The notes under the pieces are model-generated. The model saw only the letters and a program-made list of their open reading frames with translations. It was not told the DNA's origin and did no database searches. This document shows positions 49,801 to 61,400 of a stretch of DNA of 64,000 nt, piece by piece. Position numbers and translations under genes: made by a program. The first letter of the stretch is position 1. Each line of letters begins with the position of its first letter. Source of the DNA: Citrus sinensis (lineage: Eukaryota; Streptophyta; Magnoliopsida; Sapindales; Rutaceae); NCBI RefSeq assembly GCF_022201045.2, contig NC_068562.1, forward strand, positions 8,228,001 to 8,292,000, given 5' to 3'.

Positions 49801-50292
49801 CCTTGCCCCTTAGTGGTTGTCACATATTCCTTCATGTATTTCGCGCAGCACATAATTTACTTCCTCGTAGTCCAAAAACCTCAAGAGGGGTAGAGTAAAC
49901 TCTCGGCGGTAAAATACCCCATCAAATAACGTATACCATGCTGCCCAACATTTCAACTTCCTTGCTTACTTCCTATCCTCTGATAAAATGCCATCGTAGA
50001 TGTATGAGAGGATTTGGTCCATCCAGGACCTTTCGGTGTCCACCTTCATTACTTCTATTTCGTCCCTTATACTTGGCGAAATCATTACTTGTAACAGGGC
50101 TGACTTGGGTAACTTTGGATATGCAATTGCGGCCATTTTGGCCAATATGTCAGCTTGGTAATTTTCTGTCCTGAATATCTGCTTTATTTCTACCTCTCAG
50201 AAGAGCCCAATCATCTGCTTTGCCTTCTTCAAATACAGCTTCATCTTTTCTTCCCTTGCTTGAAATTGTTCATTGAGCTGATTACAGACCAG

Positions 50293-50589
50293 CTAGGAAT
50301 CTTCTCGGATCTCTACCCTTTCCGCTCGTAGCGCGTGTGCCAACTCGAGCCCAATGATGAATGCTTCATATTTTGCCTTATTATTTCTGAGCTGAAATTC
50401 AAACTTCACTGCGTAGGATACCTCTGCCCCCTCTGGGTTCCACATTACCACTCTTACTACGGATCCTTGTTCACTGCGTGATCCATCAACCATTATCAAC
50501 CACATCTTTTTTAGCGTTTCTTGTTCAGCGGGTTGCTCTTCGTGAACCCCTTCACCTGGCTCTGTACAATCTACTATAAAATCAACCAA
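50293..50589 (-). pseudogene. RNase H domain of the gypsy element
   Basis: Residues show the archaeal-type RNase H pattern found in Tat elements: a first Asp in MVDGSRSEQG, then NNKAKYEAFIIGLELA with the catalytic Glu, then a final acidic part. The domain is followed by a stop in the same frame. Confidence 0.75.
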
Positions 50590-50937
50590 GGCTTGTGCCT
50601 TAATTGCTCATCGGAGTTGGTAAGTTATATCAAACTCACTCAGCTCCACAGACCATTTCACTAGCCGACCAGATGCATATGGTTTCAGGAGCGTTTGTCG
50701 GAGAGGTTGATAAGTCATTACTGTTATTGGGTGCGCTTAGAAGTATGACTTGAGTTTACGTGGTGCTGTCACTAATGCCAATGCCCATTTCTCCATCACG
50801 GGGTATTTAGTTTCCGCGTCTACCAAGACCTTGCTAGTGTAATATACTGGATGTTATTTTCCCTCATATTCTCTAACCAACACCGAGCTGGTGGCCCACT
50901 TAGAGACGACCAAATACAGGTACAACTCGTCACCCTC

Positions 50938-51700
50938 TCAGGGAATTGATAATAGTAGAGCATGGGTAAGGTATTCCTTTAGCTGCCCAAACGCTTCCTC
51001 GCATTCCGTCGACCACTCAATTTTTCTCATTTTCTTTATAGTTTGGAAGAAAGGGTGACACTTATCCGTGGCCCTTGAAATGAATTGGTTTAGTGCAGCC
51101 AGCTTCCCTGTGAGGCTTTGTACCTCCTTGACTGTTTGAGGAGACTTCATTTCTATTACCACTCGTATCTTCTCTGGATTAGCCTCTATTCCTTGATGGC
51201 TCACCAGGAATCCTAAGAATTTGCCCAAACCGACGCCAAATGCGCATCTCTCAGGATTTAGCTTCATCTGGTTTTTTTTAGCAGGTCGAAGGTCTCTTTC
51301 AAGTGTTTCACATGGTCTACTGGTTCTCTAGACTTCGTTTTCATATCATCCACGTATACTTTCATGGTATGACCAATTAATGGATTGAAAACTCTATTCA
51401 CCAACCTCTGGTAGGCAGTCCCTGTATTTTTCAAGCCAAAGGGCATCACCTTGTAGCAAAACAAACTCATGTTAGTTATAAACGTGGTATTCTCCTCATC
51501 CTGCTAGTCCATGGGTATTTGGTTGTATCCAAAAAAGGCATCCATAAAGCTGAGCAGACTGTGACCCGCCGTTGAGTCAACCAATTGATCTATTTTAGGC
51601 AAGGGGAAACCATCCTTTGGGCATGCCTTGTTCAGGTCTGTGAAATCTACACACATTCTCCATTTCCCATTGGCCTTCTTTACCAGCACCACATTGGAAA
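50938..51700 (-). pseudogene. Reverse transcriptase of the gypsy element
   Basis: Pieces in order: MVLVKKANGKWRMCVDFTDL, CPKDGFPLPKIDQLVD, SFMDAFFGYNQIPMD, then VMPFGLKNTGTAYQRLV, the active-site box VYVDDM and FGVGLGKFLGFLVSHQGIE. The fragments are split by stops (for example near 51500 and 51264), but the order and motifs are those of Ty3/gypsy RT. Confidence 0.88.
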
Positions 51701-52052
51701 CCCATTATGGGTATTTAGCCTCCCTTATGAATCTTGCTTACAACAACTTCTCTACCTCAGCGTTTATGGCCTCGTACTGCTCCTAGTTAAAACATCTACT
51801 TTTCTACTTCACCGGCCTCGCACTTTTCTTGATTGCCAACTTATGGCAAGCCACCTCGGGATCAATTCCTGGCATGTCTTCATGCTACAAGGCAAATATA
51901 TATGCATGGGACTGTAGGCACTTTATCAGCTCGCCTTTTATTACTTCGCCCAATCCCGACCCGATCTTTACTACTCTGCTCGGATCGTCCTCGTTAACCA
52001 CCACCTCTTCCAAGGTCTCAGCTGGTTCCTAGCGACCCGTCTTGGAATCACC

Positions 52053-52364
52053 TCAGCTATCAAGCGTCGTAACTTGTAAGGTTTCCTTGGCGGTTGTAGC
52101 ATAGCAACTCTTCGTCATCATTTGGTCACCATTCACTACACCTACGACCCCGTTTACTCTGTACTTCAATGCTAAGTAGTGCGTGGATATAACACATTGG
52201 CTCGCCCTCATAAACGGTCGCCCCAGTATTATTTGGTAGGGGCTCTTTTCTTCCACCACGATAAAGTCCAACATCACTGTCTTTTCAAACGGTTTCGACC
52301 CCACAGTAATTGGCAACTTGACTATCCTCATGGGGGTTAACCGTCCTCCTCCGAATTCATTCAA
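52053..52364 (-). pseudogene. Protease region of the gypsy element
   Basis: The piece with FVVEEKSPYQIILGRPFM-like sequence (IVVEEKSPYQIILGRPF) preceded by PITVGSKPFEK is the usual retropepsin C-terminal half of plant Ty3/gypsy polyproteins. Confidence 0.6.
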
Positions 52365-52648
52365 GGATGTGTTCGTCTGCTCTAATTTTAAGTCCGCAAT
52401 TCCTATCTCATCTAAGGTCGACTTAAAAAGTATGTCGACCGAGCTGCCTGTATCAACTAATATTCACCAGAATTCTTTACCCGCCACCATCGCCTTAATC
52501 ACCCATGCATCCTCATGAGGGTATAAGACACCCTCTTCATCATCATCTGTCCATATAATGGGAACTTGCCTTACTTTCGCCTTCTTGGCTATTGGCAAAT
52601 TGAGAAACACATCTTTGCTGGTAAGGGCATATCTCTTATAGTTCTTCT

Positions 52649-53996
52649 TTACCATGTTCGAATCTCCAGCCAGTGTTGGCCTCCTACTATTACCCGGATG
52701 ATTGACTGTTCACGCTCCAGATTCCCTTCAGTTCTACCTCCCAACATATATTGTGACTCTATGACTAGAAATGCCCCATCTACATACTCATCCAGATATC
52801 GGTTCCTCACCAGATCCTCCACTTGATTTTTTAAATCCTGGCATTGGTCGATGATGTGACTATAAGTATCGTGGAACTTGCAAAACCTGTCTTGATCCCG
52901 TTTGTGAGCTGGTTTGGTTACAGGGACATGGGGATATAAGAGGTCTCGTCCTTCAATCTTCTCATATAGTTCCTCCATAGGAATTTTCAAGAGGGTATAC
53001 TATTTGTACGCTGGGCTCTGGTCAATCAATTGATCTGTTTGGCTGTCGTGAAAATCATCCCGAGTTGGGACTAGGGGTGGCTAGTTTGGTCGGCCAGCTC
53101 GGGGGTTAACTGCATTCAGCGCCTTGGGACCATTGTGATAAAGGTGGGCAGTTATCTGCTGGAATTCACGCTGCCGCTCAAGGAATGGGAAGCGTTGATG
53201 TTGAGCTCGGTTGTGTTGAAACGGTGACAACCTTTGAGCTATAGGGTAGGGGTGAGGCCGAGCAGATGTTCCTCCTCCTACTAACGATTCCCCTGCTCGC
53301 CTCCCTGACCTGCTCCCACTGGGTATTCTTTTTTCATTCCTCCTCAACTCTTCCAGCTGCTCACTTTTTATCCTCGCCGCTTTCTCTTCTTTAATGTCTA
53401 TATCTCTTTTTGCCTGGTCATATCCGGCTGAATAACTCTAAATTATAGGATTTCTTAGGTTATACCATAATCGACCTATCCTTACCTATTCTTTCAACCC
53501 TTTCAATGCTTGAGGGTAATTACCCCAAATCAAGTACAGCTCGATGATATCTCCTCATAAAATCCAGAAGAGATTCGTGCTCCTCTTGCTTCATCCCCGT
53601 CAATTCTATCATATCATCCTCTAGGGCTATCACTCCGCGGAACTGCTCTGCTAACTCTTGGCACATTTGTTCATAGCTCCTTATACTTCTTTGCGACAAC
53701 TTACGGTACCACTCTCAGGCTCACCCTTCCAATGTTAATGGGAACACCCTACATCTCTGAGCTGGTGCTAGCCCCTGTACACCCCCCATGTCATTGAAAC
53801 GTTCAATGTGCACCAGCGGGTCACTTCTCCCGGAATATTTAAGGTCAGAAAAATGAAAATTTCTTGGGATTACAGTTCCCATGATCTCGCCCGATAGCGG
53901 AGACTCATCATCTAATATTATCCACCAGCTTTGTGGTTTTCTCTTGCCCTGCATCTCATCCATCATCTGCGCCAACCGTCGCACTTCTCCCTCCAA
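52649..53996 (-). pseudogene. Gag region of the gypsy element (downstream of the TRIM insertion)
   Basis: Fragments in order on - : a matrix/capsid-like part (FHFSDLKYSGRSDPLVHIERFND, near 53800-53850), an Arg-rich linker, and CKFHDTYSHIIDQCQDLKNQ near 52850 (zinc-knuckle-like with Cys/His). Several frame breaks separate them. The gag start (ATG 57202, MERIEKQVENLTAILHEL) lies on the other side of the TRIM array. Confidence 0.75.
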
Positions 53997-54086
53997 TTCT
54001 AACGCCCGGTCAGGATCGCGCGCAGCTACTTGGTCACATTCCTACTCAACACAATGCAGCTGCTGTCTAAGCTCACTTTCCTCAGC

Positions 54087-54091
54087 ATTTG
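54087..54091. repeat. Left target duplication of the TRIM composite (atttg)
   Basis: atttg precedes the LTR start tgtaacaccc. The same five bases follow the right terminus at 56921-56925. With one copy removed, the gypsy gag frame reads through the site. Confidence 0.88.
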
Positions 54092-54879
54092 TGTAACACC
54101 CTAGGCGAATCCCACATCGGCAAAGCACGGGAGAGATGCTGGGTTTATAAGGGGTGATCCAAACCTTAATTGGCAAGACGCGTTTTGGGGTGTATGGGCG
54201 CCCCAAGAACAAATCCGTGCGGGCCTTGTTAAGGCCCAAAGCGGACAATATCTTGCCAGGTCTGGGTTGGGTCATGACATTGTGGTATCAGAGCGGCTCC
54301 GCGTGTCCTCTTGAGCGATGGTGGGGCAAACCTCAGCGAGGACGCTGAGTCCTCAAGGGGGGGTGTATGTAACACCCTAGGCGAATCCCACATCGGCAAA
54401 GCACGGGAGAGATGCTGGGTTTATAAGGGGTGATCCACACCTTAATTGGCAAGACGCGTTTTGGGGTGTATGGGCGCCCCAAGAACAAATCCGTGCGGGC
54501 CTTGTTAAGGCCTAAAGCGGACAATATCTTGCCAGGTCTGGATTGGGTCATGACATTGTGGTATCAGAGCGGCTCCGCGTGTCCTCTTGAGCGATGGTGG
54601 GGCAAACCTCAGCGAGGACGCTGAGTCCCCAAGGGGGGGTGTATGTAACACCCTAGGCGAATCCCACATCGGCAAAGCACGGGAGAGATGCTGGGTTTAT
54701 AAGGGGTGATCCACACCTTAATTGACAAGACGCGTTTTGGGGTGTATGGGCGCCCCAAGAACAAATCCGTGCGGGCCTTGTTAAGGCCCAAAGCGGACAA
54801 TATCTTGCCAGGTCTGGGTTGGGTCATGACATTGTGGTATCAGAGCGGCTCCGCGTGTCCTCTTGAGCGATGGTGGGGC
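54092..54879 (+). repeat. Plus-oriented TRIM block (LTR-int-LTR-int-LTR-partial int)
   Basis: Three LTRs (54092-54279, 54368-54555, 54644-54831) and two full internal parts, plus 48 bp of a third. The period is exactly 276 bp. Differences between units are few (for example ccaaacc/ccacacc, aaggcccaaag/aaggcctaaag). Confidence 0.92.
54283..54294 (+). other. TRIM primer-binding site
   Basis: tggtatcagagc, three bases after the LTR end, is the standard plant initiator-tRNA-Met primer site of Copia and TRIM elements. It recurs in each unit, for example as gctctgatacca in the minus-oriented units. Confidence 0.85.
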
Positions 54880-56920
54880 GCCCATACACCCCAAAACGCG
54901 GCTTGCCAATTAAGGTGTGGATCACCCCTTATAAACCCAGCATCTCTCCCGTGCTTTGCCGATGTGGGATTCGCCTAGGGTGTTACATACACCCCACCAT
55001 TGGGGACTCAGCGTCCTCGCTGAGGTTTGCCCCACCATCGCTCAAGAGGACACGCGGAGCCGCTCTGATACCACAATGTCATGACCCAACCCAGACCTGG
55101 CAAGATATTGTCCGCTTTAGGCCTTAACAAGGCCCGCACGGATTTGTTCTTGGGGCGCCCATACACCCCAAAACACGTCTTGCCAATTAAGGTGTGGATC
55201 ACCCCTTATAAACCCAGCATCTCTCCCGTGCTTTGCCGATGTGGGATTCGCCTAGGGTGTTACATACACCCCCCCTTGAGGACTCAGCGTCCTCGCTGAG
55301 GTTTGCCCCACCATCGCTCAAGAGGACACGCGGAGCCGCTCTGATACCACAATGTCATGACCCAACCCAGACCTGGCAAGATATTATCCGCTTTGGGCCT
55401 TAACAAGGCCCGCACGGATTTGTTCTTGGGGCGCCCATACACCCCAAAACGCGTCTTGCCAATTAAGGTGTGGATCACCCCTTATAAACCCAACATCTCT
55501 CCCGTGCTTTGCCGATGTGGGATTTGCCTAGGGTGTTACATACACCCCCCCTTGGGGACTCAGCGTCCTCGCTGAGGTTTGCCCCACCATCGCTCTAGAG
55601 GACACGCGGAGCCGCTCTGATACCACAATGTCATGACCCAACCTAGACCTGGCAAGATATTGTCCGCTTTGGGCCTTAACAAGGCCCGCACTGATTTGTT
55701 CTTGGGGCGCCCATACACCCCAAAACGCGTCTTGCCAATTAAGGTGTGGATCACCCCTTATAAACCCAGCATCTCTCCCATACTTTGCCGATGTGGGATT
55801 CGCCTAGGGTGTTACATACACCCCCCATTGGGGACTCAGCGTCCTCGCTGAGGTTTGCCCCACCATCACTAAAGAGGACACGCGGAGCCGCTCTGATACC
55901 ACAATGTCATGACCCAATCCAGACCTGGCAAGATATTGTCCGCTTTGGGCCTTAACAAGGTCCGCACGGATTTGTTCTTGGGGCGCCCATACACCCCAAA
56001 ACGCGTCTTGCCAATTAAGGTGAGGATCACCCCTCATAAACCCAGCATCTCTCCCGTGCTTTGCCGATGTGGGATTCGCCTAGGGTGTTACATACACCCC
56101 CCCTTGAGGACTCAGCGTCCTCGCTGAGGTTTGCCCCACCATCGCTCAAGAGGACACGCGGAGCCGCTCTGATACCACAATGTCATGACCCAACCCAGAC
56201 CTGGCAAGATATTATCCGCTTTGGGCCTTAACAAGGCCCGCACGGATTTGTTCTTGGGGCGCCCATACACCCCAAAACGCGTCTTGCCAATTAAGGTGTG
56301 GATCACCTCTTATAAACCCAACATCTCTCCCGTGCTTTGCCGATGTGGGATTTGCCTAGGGTGTTACATACACCCCCCCTTGGGGACTCAGCGTCCTCGC
56401 TGAGGTTTGCCCCACCATCGCTCTAGAGGACACGCGGAGCCGCTCTGATACCACAATGTCATGACCCAACCCAGACCTGGCAAGATATTGTCCGCTTTGG
56501 GCCTTAACAAGGCCCGCACTGATTTGTTCTTGGGGCGCCCATACACCCCAAAACGCGGCTTGCCAATTAAGGTGTGGATCACCCCTTATAAACCCAGCAT
56601 CTCTCCCGTGCTTTGCCGATGTGGGATTCGCCTAGGGTGTTACATACACCCCCCCTTGGGGACTCCGCGTCCTCGCTGAGCTTTGCCCCACCATCACTCA
56701 AGAGGACACGCGGAGCCGCTCTGATACCACAATGTCATGACCCAATCCAGACCTGGCAAGATATTGTCCGCTTTGGGCCTTAACTAGGTGCGCACGGATT
56801 TGTTCTTGGGGCGCCCATACACCCCAAAACGCGTCTTGCCAATTAAGGTGAGGATCACCCCTTATAAACCCAGCATCTCTCCCGTGCTTTGCCGATGTGG
56901 GATTCGCCTAAGGTGTTACA
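54880..56920 (-). repeat. Minus-oriented TRIM block, about seven full units
   Basis: It starts inside an LTR (54880-54987 is the U3-side part only), then seven full internal+LTR units with a 276-277 bp period. Variants shared at an 828-bp offset show that three-unit blocks 55265-56092 and 56093-56920 are duplicates. Confidence 0.9.
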
Positions 56921-56925
56921 ATTTG
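56921..56925. repeat. Right target duplication of the TRIM composite (atttg)
   Basis: atttg directly follows the terminus ggtgttaca, mirroring 54087-54091. Confidence 0.88.
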
Positions 56926-57202
56926 CTCCTCGATTATCAATTCTCGGGGCCCTCCCAGAGCGAGATTGGTCTCTCCCCTCATCTGTATGCTCTCCTGGGA
57001 TCCAGACTGCATTCCTATGGGGATTCACCCCATAAGGTTGCTCCACTAACGAGGGAATCTCATCGGTTCTGCGTATCCGATGGCTAGGCTCTGCAATGGC
57101 CTCATATCTCACTGCGGCGGTCTCATGCTCCCTTCTCCGATCATCTCTCAGCTCATGCAATATAGCTGTGAGATTCTCCACTTGCTTCTCTATCCGCTCC
57201 AT
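56926..57202 (-). pseudogene. Gag N-terminus of the gypsy element
   Basis: ATG 57202 opens MERIEKQVENLTAILHEL, a short coiled coil typical for gag starts, and runs in frame to the TRIM insertion point. It is separated from the rest of gag only by the nested array. Confidence 0.6.
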
Positions 57203-57369
57203 TCATTCTTGCATCATTCTCTCTCTAGCCTCGTTTGCTATCTCTTGGAGAGTTATTGTCTCACCAATTTCATTGTCGCCCTCTAGGGTGTCCTTTCTTG
57301 TCACATCTATCACCAATCGCTTGCTGCTCCTCTGATGATTAGTAACTTGGTGGTAGCTTTTTATCCAGC

Positions 57370-57390
57370 TCCCCACAGACGGTGCCAAAA
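57370..57390 (-). other. Primer-binding site of the gypsy element
   Basis: On the element strand the sequence right after the 5' LTR reads ttttggcaccgtctgtgggg, the usual Tat-type primer-site region (tggc.ccgt.tgtgggga). Confidence 0.6.
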
Positions 57391-58130
57391 TATTGATGCT
57401 GAAATATGGTCTCCTTTTGTCCGACCAGATTGTTCCACCAACGCTCGTGTTGACAACGGAGAAGAGGCTGCACTCTCCCTGTTCTAGTGATTGCCTAAGC
57501 TGCCAAATCACTCTTTCTCTTCTATCCAAACCTGCGTTCACAGAAACAAGTCAGAGACGCCGATGGTTTTGCCGGCATAAACCCTCCGATGCTCAAGTCA
57601 GTACAAGGTGTTTATGGGAAAACAATGTGGCTTAAGTCGAATAAACTCACTGTAATATTTTCAACTCAATGTGTATCCAAGATCTATATAGAATAAATTC
57701 TAGTTTCAATTTGGCAGAGTTTTCCCTTCTCTCCTTATTTTTTCGTCCCCTACTTCCTTGGTTTCTTGGCCTTTTATAGGCAATCATTCCACGTTTTTGG
57801 TTATTCTTCATGCCCCCCATTTTAGGGTGATGACAGACCTTCACAGATCTCCCACCATCGAATCGTGGGTAAACGTGGGATATCATGCTCTCCCTAGCGG
57901 CTTGGGGCATTGCGAAACTGTCGTGAGTTCGTGAGATCATGTCCTTTTTCTTCGGGTGATAAATATCTAGTCGGTACGCACCTTTAGTCGGTACTCATTT
58001 ATAGTTGGCATATACCCCATACAAGATGTATTACCAGGACTCTGCTCGTGCCGTTCAGCTGAGGAGATTCGCCCTAGGGTGAGGGTGAGGGTGAGAAGAT
58101 AGCTGAGCTGGTGCTTTTCATTACTCAACA
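57391..58130 (-). repeat. 5' LTR of the gypsy element
   Basis: Matches 44708-45460 over its whole length. The inner end is tattga instead of tgttga (a single transition). The outer end tcaaca is followed by the target duplication atatc. Confidence 0.93.
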
Positions 58131-58135
58131 ATATC
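58131..58135. repeat. Right target-site duplication of the gypsy element (atatc)
   Basis: Identical to 44703-44707. The following aataaatttcaa continues the ATPase 3' flank, as at 37818 in the left copy. Confidence 0.9.
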
Positions 58136-58478
58136 AATAAATTTCAAAGAGAAAGTTTTACTTTGAAATTTGCCTAAATTTTACATAAAGAACTCTGCCA
58201 GCAAAAAATAAGAAATCTTCACACTCAAGACAGTCTTCTTCTGTATAGAAATTTTGAGATAGAAACTAAGAAATGGCAAAAATTATTAGCTTAAGTTACC
58301 GCTCTATACGCGCGTTCTTGACTATGAAAGCCCAAAAAAAAATTGATAGATTACATATACCATTTTCCATCGACTTGTGGCAGATTATAACTTATAACCA
58401 ACATCAATCTATAAGCAACTGCTGCCAAAATCTCCTTCACTGAAAAATAGAATAATAAAGCATCGATAGCATCTTGCT

Positions 58479-61400
58479 TCAGACTGTGTGAGCTGCTTGG
58501 ATTACATTCAAGTCCAGATTTTTAAGCCTCACGACTGATTCGACATGTCCTCTCAATGTGTGTATCTCTCCGAGTCTGTAATATTCAAGGTTCATGTTAG
58601 CAACAGGATTAATGGTTAAAAACTTTTCATATCAAAGCACTAAGCTAAAGCTTATAAATATTTCAGGCGTTTGTACCTGGCAATTTCAGCACGCCGTCTG
58701 GCTTGCTCAGCGATCAAAGAGGGACGTGATTTTCTGCCATTGAACTCCAAGTCTGTACCTATTAAACCCTGAAGACTTCTGTGAGACAGAATCCACTGAG
58801 CTGCCCTATCTTCCTTCCCATAATCTTTCTTGGAAGTAAATGCAGTCTGTAGAAACCCAAAAATAAATAGGAACCATTAAAAAGAAAAAATTCAAGTATT
58901 GGCTTGATCCTAGCAGAGATAAATGATAAATCCAACTGCATATGCAACAATGCTCTGACCTTTCTATCAAATACGAGATTCCAGGCTTCTCCACTTAAGG
59001 CATAGCGAACAATGAACTTAATGACGTCCAATGGTATATAAAAAACGAAGCTGTATAACCATATGACACCGGCCCATCCCCATCCAACGCCACTAATATA
59101 AGCAAAGCTAATATGTGCATAGACGGCAATTAAGGTAGCCACCTGGATGTGAAGAAAATTAATATGAGAAAATAACTACAAATACACAAAACAAGTTGAT
59201 CTCAAAATAGAAGCTGCTCTTGCGAAATTTGTACCAGTTGAGCCACCACAAATGCACACATCAACAGAGCTCCAGGCCTCTCTAAAAATGACCAACTCTG
59301 ACTTCTTGTAACAAATATGAGAGCTTGGCTTATGATGCTGACTTGAAGATATAAAGCAGATGAAACTTCCTCAGAATTGCTGGATAAGGACTTTACATGA
59401 AAGTGTGTCTGTGCGCATCAATTGCAGAAAACACGATCAGTATATCTTAATCGCATCTATAGAAAAAATATTAGGATGCAGGATTAATAAGTTTCATACC
59501 TCAAAGAAATCGGTATCAACTACAACCCAGTAAAACAGGACAGTAACCAAAGCAAGATAGGTGCCAATGACAATGCCAGTGGCAAATATCTCATTGAGCT
59601 TCCAACTGTCTGGCCTCGGAGAGGGCTTTACTCGATCTTTGGAAATAGTCATGATGGTCCCTAGTTGCAAATACACAAAAGACACCATTGACTACCCATT
59701 TCAAGAAAAGTAACTTAGTTTATTTTTTCTATTTTAAGCTGGACACTAGCAGGTCACTATACACTGTCATCGAACTTTGAGATCATTGAGAAAAAGGGAG
59801 AAAGGCATCAAAGGCTGAAACATTACCATCATTAAGTATTGCTATTATCAGAACCATGAAAGGTGGGAAGTCATATTCCCATATCAATGCTAAAAGTACG
59901 AAACCAAGCTGCATGAGGATCAGATAAAAAATTATTTAAAAGCTAAATAAAATCATTATTAAATAACCTATTACATTAAGATCATGAAAATGAACAAAGC
60001 ATTAAACATTCGAGAAATTCTGCTTACCACGATACGTATAGTTATGGAGACAGCATATATCTGCATTTTCATTAAAGCAAGTCAGCTTTGTTTTCAAGAA
60101 GAAGAAAAATAAGAAGAGAAACTTGGATGGTTCATATAAATGGTTTTTGAATGAATTATAATGTTGGTGCATCTCTTATCTTAGCCTAAATTTTGATGCT
60201 GTCTATCATGGATGCACACAGAAACCCCATTTTACTACAGATCTAATTCTTTGAATTTGAGTAAAGAAGAAAAGGTTGATAATATTTTTATAATAAAAAA
60301 AGGTTGATACTGAACTGTGTAATTCTTCATTCTTTGGAATATGGCCCTGCTAGTCAACACAGCACTGATGATCACGCTTAAGCCAGGCTCGGTTAAAACT
60401 ATGTCAGCAGCACCCCTTGCAGCATCTGTAGCATCTGCTACTGCTATTCCAATATCTGCTTTCTTCAGAGCAGGTGCATCATTCACACCATCTCCAGTCA
60501 TTCCAACCACATGCTTCTTCTCTTGTAAAATCTTTACTATTTCATATTTATGCTCTGAAAGTTGCAAAGCAATGGTTATTTATCAGGGGACGGGAACACG
60601 GAGCCATAAATATGGAATACATATTTGTAGCTGTCATTGTACGGGATCTAATCTGGAAAATACTAAATTCATTCGTAATTAAGAACTAAATATAAATGAA
60701 TCAAGTAGCATCCGAAGTTACTGTGTAAAAAAAAAAAATTTTCGTGACAACGTTAATCTGATTCGTACCAGGAAAAACCCCAGCGAAGCCATCTGCCTTT
60801 TCAATGAGCTCATCCACTGGAAGAGCTTCATTTTCATCTTTGTCACGACCCAACAACGATGAAGAGGGGTACATATTTGTCGCCATACCAAGTCGCCTGC
60901 CAGTCTCCTTAGCAATTGCCAACTGGTCACCTATATGAGCACATAAATAGCTCATTACTTGAGTATTGCATTCAACACAGAGAATAGCATCTCTTCCATG
61001 GACCAACTTTGGTTATGATGTCTAAATATACAAACCCTGTAAAATCTTAGAAGAGCAGTTACCTGTAATCATTTTAACGCAAACTCCAAGGTTAAGTGCT
61101 CTACGGATGGTGTCAACGCTGTCATGTCTTGGAGGATCAAACAAGGGCAATAACCCACAAAATGTCCAAGGTCCCCCAGGACTCTCCTTAGTCATTTCAG
61201 GAACTTCCTGTGCAGGATGATTATGTAAAGTTGATGAATGTGTTTAAAGAAAGTACAAGACATGAACAAGCTACTGCATTTTCACCGTTGGTATGTTTGT
61301 TCAACGGTAATTTCCTTTTTCAGTTCCTTTGTGTTTGATGCAACCATCAGCTTAATGTAAAAAAAAAAAAGGAAACAAAAAAGTAAGATACCAAAGATGT

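Larger units (their letters stand above)
54092..56920. mobile_element. Head-to-head TRIM array (composite of 276-bp units)
   Basis: The unit is a 188-bp LTR (for example 54092-54279, tgtaacaccc ... gtcatgaca) plus an 88-bp internal part (54280-54367). The internal part contains a primer site tggtatcagagc (54283-54294, initiator-Met tRNA type) and a polypurine tract aaggggggg before the next LTR. No coding capacity: a terminal-repeat retrotransposon in miniature. Plus-strand LTR starts lie at 54092, 54368 and 54644. Minus-strand LTR starts (read right to left) lie at 54987 (partial), 55264, 55540, 55816, 56092, 56368, 56644 and 56920. The switch lies at 54874-54879. Short open frames of ~64 or 72 codons recur in every unit and are a by-product of the repetition. 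Confidence 0.9.
44708..58130 (-). mobile_element. Tat-type Ty3/gypsy LTR retrotransposon carrying a nested TRIM array
   Basis: LTRs 44708-45460 (753 bp) and 57391-58130 (740 bp) start tgttga (tattga in the right copy) and end tcaaca. They are flanked by the 5-bp duplication atatc. Gag-pol reads on - : gag (from 57202), protease region, RT, RNase H and integrase down to about 48830. A Tat-lineage assignment rests on the RNase H type, the tttggcaccgtctgtgggga primer site and an antisense extra ORF near the 3' LTR. All reading frames carry stops, so it is defective. It inserted in the 3' flank of the right H+-ATPase; the left ATPase copy preserves the empty site. A 2.83 kb TRIM array later split its gag. 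Confidence 0.93.

Noticed and set aside
54042..56679. Series of near-identical 64- to 77-codon open frames on both strands
   Set aside because: They repeat with the 276-bp TRIM period, cross LTR and primer site, and have no counterpart in any protein family I know. They are a by-product of the repeat.
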